NCBI GenBank assembly: GCA_017525025.1
Contig: JAFXUJ010000007.1
Location: 1 to 64,000 of the forward strand
Direction: 5' to 3'
Length of the DNA: 64,000 nucleotides
Origin: Elusimicrobiaceae bacterium
Lineage (GTDB): Bacteria > Elusimicrobiota > Elusimicrobia > Elusimicrobiales > Elusimicrobiaceae
Shown: piece by piece, positions 27,471-36,019 of the stretch
How the letters are laid out: each line of letters starts with the position of its first letter
How positions within the stretch are numbered: position 1 is the stretch's first letter
The notes under the pieces: generated by a model
Told to the model about the DNA's origin: nothing
Seen by the model: the letters and a program-made list of their open reading frames with translations, nothing else
Databases searched by the model: none
Made by a program: the position numbers and the translations under genes

Positions 27471-28280
27471 TTAAGGTAGTCCGTACAACCGCTTTGTTTG
27501 TAAGACGGTTTGTTGGGACAAAGATTCTAACGGAATATCTAAATAATCAGCCATGAATTGCGCTAAAAGCGGAATATTAGACGGATCATTACGGGTGCCC
27601 CGTTTCCCTTGGGGGGATAAATACGGACAATCCGTCTCTAAAATGATTTTATCCGTACCCACTTTTTTTATTACTTCGCGGATATATTCATTTTTTTTGT
27701 ACGTAAAACAACCGTTAATTCCAAGCAAAAGGCCCAAATCCAAGGCTTGTTTGGCTTCTTCGTACCGGGCGCAGAAACAATGCAGTACGCCGGGATATCC
27801 GGTGTGCGTATGCGCGGACCAATGATGTTTTAAACAAGTAAACGTGTCGTTATAAACCTCATAATTTTCAGCTTCACGCCGCACATGTAATACAAGCGGC
27901 TTTTGTACTTGATTTGCCAGCAAGATAGATTGCACAAAAAGTTGGTGTTGCGTTTCTTTATCGGCTTGGTTTAAGCAGGTATAATCTAAGCCGGTTTCTC
28001 CTACAGCTAATACGCGTTTATCTTGTAAAAGTTTTGTTAACCGGGCCGCATGTTGGGCGGAGAATGAGGCGGCGTATTCCGGGTGCACGCCCAGCACGGC
28101 AAAGATAAATCCGGGATATTTTTCCGTCAAGGATAAGGTATCGGTCCATTCCTGTGGCGCGCAGCCAATTTCAACGGCCGCGCAAATACCGGCTTGCGGC
28201 AGGCGGGTTGTAATGAGTTCTTCGCGGTCTGCATCAAAAGCCGGATCACCTAAATGAGCGTGGGAATCTATCCATTGCAT
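27471..28280 (-). CDS. tatD: TatD-family metal-dependent hydrolase/DNase
   Basis: A 269-residue TIM-barrel hydrolase. Metal ligands are visible: DSHAHLGD at the N-terminus, Glu in AVGETGLDY, LVLHVRRE, VLHCF, and the final ETDCPYLSP. TatD proteins are 3'-5' exonucleases acting in DNA repair or quality control; the substrate here is not shown. The ATG is preceded by ATATAT and then TAAAAT, and no Shine-Dalgarno site is present, so the mRNA is probably leaderless. It is divergent from smpB with only 60 bases between. Confidence 0.93.
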   Translation of the reverse strand: MQWIDSHAHLGDPAFDADREELITTRLPQAGICAAVEIGCAPQEWTDTLSLTEKYPGFIFAVLGVHPEYAASFSAQHAARLTKLLQDKRVLAVGETGLDYTCLNQADKETQHQLFVQSILLANQVQKPLVLHVRREAENYEVYNDTFTCLKHHWSAHTHTGYPGVLHCFCARYEEAKQALDLGLLLGINGCFTYKKNEYIREVIKKVGTDKIILETDCPYLSPQGKRGTRNDPSNIPLLAQFMADYLDIPLESLSQQTVLQTKRLYGLP

Positions 28281-28286
28281 ATATAT

Positions 28287-28292
28287 ATTTTA
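28287..28292 (-). promoter_or_regulatory. -10 box of tatD (leaderless type)
   Basis: TAAAAT on the minus strand ends exactly six bases before the tatD ATG. No -35 is evident in the AT-rich flank. Confidence 0.5.
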
Positions 28293-28325
28293 GCTTTTTT
28301 GTAAGAGATGGAATAGGGGCCCATT

Positions 28326-28334
28326 TGCTATAAT
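28326..28334 (+). promoter_or_regulatory. Extended -10 promoter of smpB (leaderless type)
   Basis: TGC-TATAAT, a perfect extended -10, ends six bases before the smpB ATG. The predicted start of transcription coincides with the ATG. Confidence 0.65.
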
Positions 28335-28340
28335 ATACCC

Positions 28341-28811
28341 ATGTCAAAGAAGCAAGCCGTTTTGGTGGTGTGCTCCAATCGTAAAGCATATCACGATTAT
28401 TTTATAGAAGACGATTATGAAGCCGGTCTGTGTTTGTTGGGCGCGGAAGTAAAATCCGTGCGTCAAAAAGAGATCAGCTTAGAAGGGAGCTTCGTGCGGA
28501 TAGAAAACGGGCAAGCGTATGTGTATAACATGCACATCAAACCCTACCGTTTTAATTCTCTTACGGAGCTGGATCCTACACGGTCCCGTCGGCTACTTTT
28601 GCATAAGAAAGAGTTGCGCAAACTTTCCGCCAAGGCGGAAATTAAAGGCTATGCGTTGGTGCCGCTGGAAGTATATTTGAAAAACGGTTGGGCCAAAGTG
28701 AAAGTAGCGGTAGCAAAAGGGAAACACCTGGTAGACAAGCGCGAATCTCTTAAAAAGCGGGACTTAAACCGGGAAATGGAACAAAATTTTAAAAACAAAA
28801 TTCGCTTCTAA
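28341..28811 (+). CDS. smpB: SsrA-binding protein
   Basis: A 156-residue tmRNA partner in trans-translation. It shows the beta-barrel motifs YHDYFIEDDYEAGLCLLGAE, EVKSVRQKEISLEGSFVRI, the HIKPYRFNS stretch, and the basic C-terminal tail starting KGKHLVDKRESLKKRD that enters the decoding centre. The ATG has no Shine-Dalgarno site; see the promoter just upstream. tRNA-Leu follows 46 bases later. Confidence 0.96.
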   Translation: MSKKQAVLVVCSNRKAYHDYFIEDDYEAGLCLLGAEVKSVRQKEISLEGSFVRIENGQAYVYNMHIKPYRFNSLTELDPTRSRRLLLHKKELRKLSAKAEIKGYALVPLEVYLKNGWAKVKVAVAKGKHLVDKRESLKKRDLNREMEQNFKNKIRF

Positions 28812-28857
28812 AAACGGCTGGATTTTTGTGTTGTAATATTCTAAAATATACTTACTT

Positions 28858-28941
28858 GGGCGGGTGGCGGAATTGGCAGACGCGTACGGCTCAGGACCGT
28901 ATGGACGAAAGTCCTTAAGGGTTCAAGTCCCTTTCCGCCCA
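28858..28941 (+). tRNA. tRNA-Leu (anticodon CAG)
   Basis: A class II tRNA of 84 bases. Acceptor GGGCGGG pairs with TCCGCCC (one G-T), the anticodon stem TACGG/CCGTA encloses CTCAGGA (anticodon CAG), a long variable arm (TGGACGAAAGTCC) is present, and the T loop is TTCAAGT. The CCA end is not encoded. ftsQ starts 21 bases downstream. Confidence 0.94.
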
Positions 28942-28962
28942 TTTATTTTTTGGTTACATACC

Positions 28963-29790
28963 ATGATGAAAACGCGTAACTACTATCGGCCATCTACTGT
29001 TTCTTTAGGAAAGAAAAAGCGTGTCGCCCGGCGTAGATCAGGAACGCGCTTTTTTTTGAAGATTTTTATACTCCTCTCCTTTTTGCTCCTCTGCGTGGGC
29101 GGAGGGTGGCTGATCGTATCAAAGGGCTATCAATTGCTCGTGCAAACCAATCTTTCCCAATGGCAAGTGAAAAAGGTGGTGGTATCCGGCCTGACGGACG
29201 GTTTACAGGCCCAAGTTTTAGCCCAGGTTCAACCTTATCAAGGAAAATCTTTTTCCGCCGAGCAAAGTCTCTCTTTGCGTCAAAACATTTCTCAAAAGTA
29301 TCCCATGTTAAAGCAGGTGCGCGTCAAACGCGGGCTGTTAAGCGGTACGCTCACGGTGTCGGCTTTGCGCCGGGAGCCGTTGGCTCAGTTTAAAATGCCG
29401 GATGGTTCCGTTAAATACATAGATGCCGATAGCACCGTCTACGCGGATCCGACCTCTAAAGGTAATGTATCCATTTTACCGGTTGAGTTAGAAGGAAAAG
29501 TGCCTGAAAAATTAAGCGCGGAATTTATAGAGTTGGTAGAGAGTATTTTAAAATTGCGCAAAGAGTTAAATTTTGCCTTTTTACGGATGAATATGACGGA
29601 TAATACCGTCAAAATGTATATGCCGGATGAATCGGTAATTGATTTCGGGCAAGCTAGACAACTAAAAAAGAAAGCGGACCGTGCCGCGCAGATTTTAGCG
29701 TTAGCACGGGAAAAATATCCTGCACCGTTTACATTGGATTTTCGCTTTTTTGAAAATGGGAAAGTTTTTTTAGCACAAAAGGCTCATTAA
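28963..29790 (+). CDS. ftsQ: Cell division protein FtsQ
   Basis: A 275-residue bitopic division protein. A basic cytoplasmic N-terminus (to about residue 25) and one membrane helix (about 27-50) are followed by a POTRA domain (VKKVVVSGLTDGLQAQVLAQ) and the FtsQ beta domain. It links the FtsZ ring to septal wall synthesis. Earlier in-frame codons lie inside tRNA-Leu and were discarded; tandem ATGs at 28963/28966 remain, without a clear ribosome site. The order ftsQ-ftsA-ftsZ supports the call more than sequence identity does. Confidence 0.88.
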   Translation: MMKTRNYYRPSTVSLGKKKRVARRRSGTRFFLKIFILLSFLLLCVGGGWLIVSKGYQLLVQTNLSQWQVKKVVVSGLTDGLQAQVLAQVQPYQGKSFSAEQSLSLRQNISQKYPMLKQVRVKRGLLSGTLTVSALRREPLAQFKMPDGSVKYIDADSTVYADPTSKGNVSILPVELEGKVPEKLSAEFIELVESILKLRKELNFAFLRMNMTDNTVKMYMPDESVIDFGQARQLKKKADRAAQILALAREKYPAPFTLDFRFFENGKVFLAQKAH

Positions 29791-29882
29791 ATTTTATAAT
29801 AGAGAAAGGTTTGTTAAAACTACTGGACCTGTGGCATTTTTTATACTAGAATTTATTCATACTTTTGTAGGCGGTTTTTTTT

Positions 29883-31133
29883 ATGGCAAAAACAAATTTG
29901 ATTGCGGGGTTGGACATCGGCAGCGGCAAGATGACGTGTATTGCGGCCGCTCACGATGCGGAAACCAATACCCTAAAAGTTCTCGCCGGTAAGAGCGTTC
30001 CTTGTAAGGGGTTGCGCGGGGGTATGGTGTCGGATATTCGGGAAACATCGGCGGCGGTTACACATATTTTAGGCAGTATAGAACGGGAATGCAACCGGGA
30101 AATCGGTAATTTGTTTGTAGGGGTACGTGGATCTCATTTGGAATCGTTTAGCAACCACGGTACGTATAACATTTCCCGCATGGATAAAGAAATTACCCAG
30201 GCGGATATGGACAGCGCGGTGGAAAATGCCAAATCCATGCCTCTTAAAAATGATAGCGAAATCGTCAATGTAATTACGCAAGGATACTCGGTGGACAAGC
30301 AACGCGGGATCAACAACCCGGAAGGGATGGAAGGTTCCCGCCTGGAAGTGGATGTGCATATTACGACCGGTTCTTCTACGCATTTAAACAATTTGGCAAA
30401 AGCTATTCAACGTCCCGGGTTTAAGATTGACGGAACTTTTTACAGTTTGGTGCCGTTGGCTGATTGTGTGTTAACCCCGGAAGAAAAAGAAATCGGTGCG
30501 CTCATTTTGGATTTAGGCGGGGAAACTATGTCCGTAGGTATTTATGTCAACGGAATTTTGAAATTTTCCCGTGATATCCCGTACGGATGTGATTTAATTA
30601 CCAGTGATCTTTCCCGCGGGTTACATACATCGCGCCAGCACGCTAAAGAAATCAAAGAAAAATACGGGGTTTCCTTCCCTACTTTCCTAGATGAGGAAGG
30701 GGAAATTCCGGTTCCTTCTTTGGACGGGCGCAGCACGCACAATATTAAGAAAAGTTATGTGTTGGATATTATCCAGCCGCGCGTAGAAGAATTGATGAAT
30801 TTAGTTGCTGATTGCGTGAAAACTTCCGGCTATAAGAATTTCCCGGTGGTGGGAGTTGTAACGGGGGGCGGTTCACTCATGCCGGGTATTACCGAGCATT
30901 GTGTGAATATTTTAGGACTCAAAGAAGTTCGCCGCGGAACCGTCCAACGTGATTTGTTAACCAGTGATGATGTTTATTTCGATCCGCTATATAGCACCGC
31001 TATGTCTTTGGCAATTTATGCGTCCGACAATCCCGGTTACGAGGAGTATGCGGGGGGCTCTTATGAAAAGGGTTCTTCCTTGTTCGGCAAAGTAGGTAAG
31101 TGGCTTAAAGGTGTAGACATTTTCGGCGGTTGA
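29883..31133 (+). CDS. ftsA: Cell division protein FtsA
   Basis: A 416-residue actin-like ATPase that tethers FtsZ to the membrane. Visible are the phosphate-1 motif LIAGLDIGSGKMTCIAA, the SHS2 (1C) insert region, ALILDLGGETMSVGIY (phosphate 2), VGVVTGGGSLMPGI (adenosine motif), and a C-terminal amphipathic end WLKGVDIFGG. The ATG follows a run of eight T; AGGCGG is the likely ribosome site. ftsZ starts 14 bases after its stop. Confidence 0.96.
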   Translation: MAKTNLIAGLDIGSGKMTCIAAAHDAETNTLKVLAGKSVPCKGLRGGMVSDIRETSAAVTHILGSIERECNREIGNLFVGVRGSHLESFSNHGTYNISRMDKEITQADMDSAVENAKSMPLKNDSEIVNVITQGYSVDKQRGINNPEGMEGSRLEVDVHITTGSSTHLNNLAKAIQRPGFKIDGTFYSLVPLADCVLTPEEKEIGALILDLGGETMSVGIYVNGILKFSRDIPYGCDLITSDLSRGLHTSRQHAKEIKEKYGVSFPTFLDEEGEIPVPSLDGRSTHNIKKSYVLDIIQPRVEELMNLVADCVKTSGYKNFPVVGVVTGGGSLMPGITEHCVNILGLKEVRRGTVQRDLLTSDDVYFDPLYSTAMSLAIYASDNPGYEEYAGGSYEKGSSLFGKVGKWLKGVDIFGG

Positions 31134-31147
31134 TTACGGAGAAGTGC

Positions 31148-32305
31148 ATGAACGATTTATTTATGCCGGCCAATTCGTTTGAATCGAAAAAGGCCAAGAT
31201 TAAAGTAATAGGGGTAGGCGGTGGTGGCGGAAATGCTATCAACCACATGGTTAATTCCGGCCTGCAAAATGTAGATTTTATTGCCGTGAATACAGACGCG
31301 CAAGATTTGCGCCGTAACCGGGCCCCTTATTTGGTACAAGTAGGTGAAAAAATTACCAAAGGGCTTGGAGTCGGGGGGGACCCGGAACGCGGTAAATTGG
31401 CGGCAGAAGAATCCAAAGAAAAATTGAAACTCATTATCGGCCAATGCGATTTGTTGTTCATAACGGCCGGAATGGGGGGCGGTACGGGAACAGGTGTTGC
31501 CCCATATTTGGCCAAGTTAGCCAAAGAGTTGTACGGGGATGATTTATTGGTTATCGGGGTAGTAACGCGTCCGTTTAACTTTGAAGGATACGTGCGTGAA
31601 AGACAAGCCGACGAAGGTATTAAAGAAATGTCCAAGCATGTAGACTCCATGATTATCGTACCCAATGAAAAACTTTTTGCGAATATTGATCCGGAGACAT
31701 CTTCCAAAGAAGCTTTTAAAATGGTAGATGAAGTATTATTGCAAGCGGTAAAGGGAATTTCGGAAGTTATTACACAACCCGGAGAAGTGAATATTGATTT
31801 CAATGATATCCGCAAAGTGATGTGCCATTCCAATAAATCCTTAATCGGTATTGGCGAAGCAAGCGGTCCGGGACGGCACTTGCAAGCTGTGAAAAAAGCG
31901 ATTTCTTCACCGCTTTTGGAAAATGCGGATATCCGCGGAGCTACGGGATTTATTGTTCATTTTTCTGCTGAGGAAGATTTAACTTTGCTTGAACAGGGCG
32001 AAGTAATGAATTTAATTCGGCAGTATGCCAGCAACGATTCCATCATCATGTTTGGATACACGTATGATTCGTCGCTTGCGGGTTCTTTTAAAGTAACGGT
32101 CATTGCTACCGGGTTTAGCCCGGAGAAGGCCAATGTGTTTAATGCTCGCCGTCCGTTGTCGGCCCAAGCGGTTTCACCGATGGCCAAACCTTCGGCGACG
32201 GGTGTTTTTGCCTCTTTGGAAGAGGAACAACAACGCCCCTTTGTACAAGAAGATGAAATGATGATACCGGCGTTTATGCGCCGGAATAAAACCGGTCGTA
32301 AATAG
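31148..32305 (+). CDS. ftsZ: Cell division protein FtsZ
   Basis: A 385-residue tubulin-like GTPase that forms the division ring. The GTP motif is GMGGGTGTGVAPYLAKLAK; VIGVGGGGGNAINHM and the T7 loop NIDFNDIRKVM are present. The C-terminal tail ends in MMIPAFMRRNKTGRK, which fits the conserved FtsA-binding peptide (xxIPAFxR). The ATG at 31148 has a GGAG site at 8 bases; a TTG overlapping the ftsA stop was discarded. pilT follows after 8 bases. Confidence 0.97.
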   Translation: MNDLFMPANSFESKKAKIKVIGVGGGGGNAINHMVNSGLQNVDFIAVNTDAQDLRRNRAPYLVQVGEKITKGLGVGGDPERGKLAAEESKEKLKLIIGQCDLLFITAGMGGGTGTGVAPYLAKLAKELYGDDLLVIGVVTRPFNFEGYVRERQADEGIKEMSKHVDSMIIVPNEKLFANIDPETSSKEAFKMVDEVLLQAVKGISEVITQPGEVNIDFNDIRKVMCHSNKSLIGIGEASGPGRHLQAVKKAISSPLLENADIRGATGFIVHFSAEEDLTLLEQGEVMNLIRQYASNDSIIMFGYTYDSSLAGSFKVTVIATGFSPEKANVFNARRPLSAQAVSPMAKPSATGVFASLEEEQQRPFVQEDEMMIPAFMRRNKTGRK

Positions 32306-32313
32306 GAGAAAAT

Positions 32314-33405
32314 ATGGCGGTAGGATTACAAAGTTTGCTTAGAACTGTAATAGACAATAAGGCTACGGGGTTACACATTCGCGGTAATTCCAATGCGTAC
32401 GTGCGTTTGTACGGACAAATGAAACCGATTGAAGACAGCTTTATATCTAACGAAGAAGCTAAAAAGATGGCGTTGTCTTGTATGGGAAATCGAGAACGCA
32501 GAATTTTTGAACAGTATAACGCTGTAGACTTTGCTTTGGATGCTAAGTCTTACGGACGTTTCCGCTTTAATATTTTCCGCCAAATGGGGAAAGTTTGTAT
32601 GGCCATCCGGCACATTCCTTACAAAGTTCCCTCTTTTGATGACCTCAATTTGCCGGGTGATATTTTGCGTCAAATTGCAGATAACCGCCGCGGACTCATT
32701 TTGGTAACAGGGATGACCGGTTCTGGTAAATCTTCTACCCTGGCCGCCATGATTGACTATATCAACCAAACGCGTGCTAACCATATTTTAACGATTGAAG
32801 ATCCGGTGGAATTTATTCACACGGAAAGCCGCAGCATTGTCAGCCAGTTGGAATTAGGGGTAGATACACCCTCTTACACCAGCGCGTTGCGTTCGGCCAT
32901 GCGTCAAGACCCGGATGTTATTCTCATCGGGGAGTTGCGCGATCCGGAAGTTATGAAAGCCGCTATCGGTGCGGCGGAAACCGGGCAGTTGGTGTTGGGT
33001 ACCATGCACACGGTAAACGTTACCCAGACCTTGGCACGTTTAGTGGATGCTTTCCCGGTGGATCAACAACCCCAAATCCGGTTGCAATTATCGGAACTTG
33101 TGCGCGGTATCATCTGCCAGCGCTTGCTGCCTACGATTAAACCCGGTATGCGCCCGGCCTTGGAAGTGCTGGTAGCTACTCCGCAGGCGCGCAAACTCAT
33201 TTTGGAAAATAAACCCAACGACTTACTGAAAGTAATGCAGCAAGGTGAATTCTACGGTATGAACACGTTTGACCAAGCCTTGGCCAAACTTTATAAAGAT
33301 GGTCATATTGATATGGAAACGGCCCAAAACGCTGCCACCAGCCCGGATGCTATTATGTTGGCTATCCGCGGTGTGACGGACAGTTTGGACGCAGTGGAAC
33401 AATAA
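32314..33405 (+). CDS. pilT: Twitching motility / pilus retraction ATPase PilT
   Basis: A 363-residue secretion ATPase of the PilT branch. Walker A is TGMTGSGKSSTLAAM (about residue 130), the Asp box is HILTIEDPVEF, Walker B is DPDVILIGELRDPE, and the His box is GTMHT. It drives depolymerisation of type IV pili, which fits the orphan prepilins in this window. It is placed between division genes and cmk with tight spacing, an unusual neighbourhood for pilT; the pilus assembly genes are not here. Confidence 0.95.
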   Translation: MAVGLQSLLRTVIDNKATGLHIRGNSNAYVRLYGQMKPIEDSFISNEEAKKMALSCMGNRERRIFEQYNAVDFALDAKSYGRFRFNIFRQMGKVCMAIRHIPYKVPSFDDLNLPGDILRQIADNRRGLILVTGMTGSGKSSTLAAMIDYINQTRANHILTIEDPVEFIHTESRSIVSQLELGVDTPSYTSALRSAMRQDPDVILIGELRDPEVMKAAIGAAETGQLVLGTMHTVNVTQTLARLVDAFPVDQQPQIRLQLSELVRGIICQRLLPTIKPGMRPALEVLVATPQARKLILENKPNDLLKVMQQGEFYGMNTFDQALAKLYKDGHIDMETAQNAATSPDAIMLAIRGVTDSLDAVEQ

Positions 33406-33408
33406 TAC

Positions 33409-34089
33409 ATGCGAGCCAAAGGGTTTGTAATTGCTATTGATGGAACAGCCGGCACGGGCAAGTCTACGGTGGGTAAAGCCGTAGCTGCCCGGCTGGGGTA
33501 TGGTTTTTTAAGTACCGGTGAAATGTATCGGGCATTGGCTTATAGCGTATTTGCCAAGCAAATCAACCCGGAAGATCACGATGCCGTTTTGGCCGCGGCT
33601 CGTGCCTTACGTTTTACTTTTGCCCGTCAGGAAGATGCTTCCCTTAAGATGTTTGTAGATGGCGAATTTTTGGGTCCCAAGTTACATTTGGAAGAAGTCG
33701 GAAACGTGGCCAGCCGTGTTTCTACGAATGCCGAAGCGCGCCGCGTGCTAACGGAAAAGATGCGCGAAGTCGGTGAAGAAGGGGCCATTGTGATGGAAGG
33801 GCGCGATATCGGTACAGTCGTTTTCCCGGATGCGGAATTTAAGTTTTATCTGGATGCTTCGGCCGAGGAACGTGCCAACCGTCGTTTTAAACAGTTGCAA
33901 GAAGCGGGTGAGAAACCTAATTATGATGAGATCTTACGTCTCATCCAAGAGCGAGATTATCGAGATAAAAACCGGGCGGCCGCTCCTTTAAAGCCGGCCA
34001 AAGATGCCCTTGTAATTGATACTTCACATTTAACTTTGCAACAAACGATAGATACTGTTTTGGAGAAATTACCCCGTCATGCTTCTTAA
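33409..34089 (+). CDS. cmk: Cytidylate kinase
   Basis: A 226-residue NMP kinase (CMP/dCMP to diphosphate). The P-loop reads IAIDGTAGTGKSTVGKAVA, GFLSTGEMYRALA is the nucleotide-monophosphate site, and VMEGRDIGTVVFP and RDYRDKNRAAAPL are family blocks. It starts 3 bases after pilT and overlaps plsC by 11. The order cmk-plsC-rpsA is common in bacteria. Confidence 0.96.
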   Translation: MRAKGFVIAIDGTAGTGKSTVGKAVAARLGYGFLSTGEMYRALAYSVFAKQINPEDHDAVLAAARALRFTFARQEDASLKMFVDGEFLGPKLHLEEVGNVASRVSTNAEARRVLTEKMREVGEEGAIVMEGRDIGTVVFPDAEFKFYLDASAEERANRRFKQLQEAGEKPNYDEILRLIQERDYRDKNRAAAPLKPAKDALVIDTSHLTLQQTIDTVLEKLPRHAS

Positions 34090-34672
34090 TTTGGTAAAAT
34101 TAACTGCACGGTTTTATTTTAAAACTTTCCATGATTTTAAAGTGGAAGGGTTGGAAAATATTCCTAAAACGGGTGCGCTGATTATTGCGGGTAACCACCT
34201 GTCCAATGCCGATCCGCCTGCCGTAGGAGGATTTGCCGGGCTCGTGCGTGATTCACGCTTTGTAGCCAAAAAGGAGTTGTTTGCTATTCCGCTACTGGGG
34301 TGGTTTTTCCGTCACAGCGGGTATATTTCGGTAGACCGCACCCGTACGATAGGAGATTTCGGCGCGCTTAAAGAAGTGGTACATGCGCTGGAAAAAGGTG
34401 AAAGCGTGGTTATGTTCCCCGAGGGGACACGCAGTAAAACCGGTCAACCGCAAAAGCCCAAAAGCGGTATTGGTTTTTTAGTGTATAAAACGGGGGCTCC
34501 GGTGTTACCCGTAAAGATAGAAGGGACATTCGGCTGGCCGTGGGTGCGCAAGATTCGTGTTAAGTTCGGCACGGTTATGCATTTACAAAAAGATGAAACC
34601 TTAGAACCCAAGGCCCAATATAAAGAATTTGCAAAACAAATAATGGATTCAATAAATTCAATTCATATCTAA
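34079..34672 (+). CDS. plsC: 1-acyl-sn-glycerol-3-phosphate acyltransferase
   Basis: A 197-residue lysophosphatidate acyltransferase that makes phosphatidic acid at the inner membrane. The catalytic HX4D motif is NHLSNAD, and the substrate motif FPEGTRSK follows. Its start lies inside the end of cmk. It is shorter than E. coli PlsC but typical of the cmk-linked form. Confidence 0.93.
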   Translation: MLLNLVKLTARFYFKTFHDFKVEGLENIPKTGALIIAGNHLSNADPPAVGGFAGLVRDSRFVAKKELFAIPLLGWFFRHSGYISVDRTRTIGDFGALKEVVHALEKGESVVMFPEGTRSKTGQPQKPKSGIGFLVYKTGAPVLPVKIEGTFGWPWVRKIRVKFGTVMHLQKDETLEPKAQYKEFAKQIMDSINSIHI

Positions 34673-34717
34673 CGGAGGTTACGCAGGTATCCCGGTGGAT
34701 ATCTGTAATAAGGACTT

Positions 34718-35908
34718 ATGACGACAAACGAAGAAATTAAACAAACCGAAGACACAATTAACGAAACAGAAATGACGATGGACCAGTTAATTGCGCAGCA
34801 AGAGTCTTTATCGGAAAAGTTGTATAAGAAGGAAATTGTAGAAGTACCGGTTGTACAAATCAACCAAGATTATATTTTAGTGGACGTGGGTGCCAAGAAA
34901 GAAGCAGCCATTGCCATCAGCGAATTTGAAGGTAAAACGCTGCCGGCCGTGGGAGATACGATTTCTGCGGTACTCGTTAAACGTGGCAGTGATGAACGCC
35001 CGGCACTTTTATCTCATAAAAAAGCTTTGGAATTTTTAGGTTGGGACGTTTGCAAAAAAGCGTATGAAGCCAAAGAACGCGTCAAAGGAACGATTACCCA
35101 ATGTGTGAAAGGCGGTTATATTGTAGAAGTGTTTGGAGTCAGTGGTTTTATGCCGCTTTCTCTTTCGGAATTACACACCGCTTATAAACATTACTTACCC
35201 GTCGGGGCCAAAATTAAAGCGCAAATTGTAGAATTTGCCAAAGAAAAACAAAAACTGATTGTGTCCCGTAAACAAGTGTTGGAAGAAGACGAATCGGTTC
35301 GCCGTGAACAGGTCTTGGGTGAAATTAAAGCCGGAGATATTTTGCGCGTCGTCGTTTCTAAGGTAGACAAAGAAAAATTATTCTTGCGTTTCCACGGCAT
35401 TGAAGGGGTGGTAACTTTGGAAAACGTCGCATGGAAAGAACCGGAAACGGCCATTACCAATTTCCGCCGCGGCCAACGCTTGAAAGCAAAACTCTTGAAT
35501 TTGGATAAGGAAACACCCCGGTTGGAATTTGGGTTGAAACAATTGTTCTTAAATCCGGCCGATGCACTTAAACGCCGCTACCCGTATAAGAGCTCTGTAA
35601 AAGCTACGGTAGTTAAAGTATCCGAAGAAGAAGGGGTGGAATGTACTATCGGAAAGAATAATACCAAAGCGTACATCAGCCCGTTTGAAATGGGGCGTGA
35701 TTTTAATGCTAAAGAGGGAGACACCATCAGTGCGTTAGTGGTAGGCGTCAATCCGGAAACTTTCACGGTAAACTTGTCTGTTAAGAAGTACGATCAGGTG
35801 CAAAACCGTAAAGTGGTAGAGCAATATTTAAAGCAAGCCCCTCGTCCGACTTTAGGGCAGTTGTTACAAGATTCTCTCTCAACAGAAAATGAAGAGGAAA
35901 ACAACTAA
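34718..35908 (+). CDS. rpsA: 30S ribosomal protein S1 (four S1 domains)
   Basis: A 396-residue protein with four OB-fold S1 domains (about residues 40-105, 120-190, 205-275 and 290-360; for example GTITQCVKGGYIVEVFGVSGFMP). E. coli S1 has six, but four-domain forms are usual outside Proteobacteria. It helps mRNAs bind the 30S subunit, which is relevant here because several mRNAs appear to lack leaders. AAGGA lies before the ATG, and a terminator follows at 35927. Confidence 0.93.
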   Translation: MTTNEEIKQTEDTINETEMTMDQLIAQQESLSEKLYKKEIVEVPVVQINQDYILVDVGAKKEAAIAISEFEGKTLPAVGDTISAVLVKRGSDERPALLSHKKALEFLGWDVCKKAYEAKERVKGTITQCVKGGYIVEVFGVSGFMPLSLSELHTAYKHYLPVGAKIKAQIVEFAKEKQKLIVSRKQVLEEDESVRREQVLGEIKAGDILRVVVSKVDKEKLFLRFHGIEGVVTLENVAWKEPETAITNFRRGQRLKAKLLNLDKETPRLEFGLKQLFLNPADALKRRYPYKSSVKATVVKVSEEEGVECTIGKNNTKAYISPFEMGRDFNAKEGDTISALVVGVNPETFTVNLSVKKYDQVQNRKVVEQYLKQAPRPTLGQLLQDSLSTENEEENN

Positions 35909-35926
35909 GTTAGATTGAATGAACAT

Positions 35927-35951
35927 AAAGCCCCGCAGGAGCGGGGCTTTT
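35927..35951 (+). terminator. Intrinsic terminator after rpsA
   Basis: AAAGCCCCGC/GCGGGGCTTT (35927-35936, 35941-35950) with a 4-base loop, followed by a short T tail. Confidence 0.85.
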
Positions 35952-36019
35952 ACGTGGAAAGTATAAGAACTTGATTGCAAATCTTTTCCCGCCTGAAGGG
36001 AAGTTTAAGGAGCTAGTAA

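Noticed and set aside
28864-28962. Extension of ftsQ to a GTG within tRNA-Leu
   Set aside because: The frame is open only because the tRNA has no in-frame stop. The encoded residues are tRNA sequence, and FtsQ starts naturally at the ATG pair at 28963/28966.
31130-31147. TTG start of ftsZ overlapping the ftsA stop
   Set aside because: The ATG at 31148 has a GGAG site at the right distance and matches known FtsZ N-termini in length.
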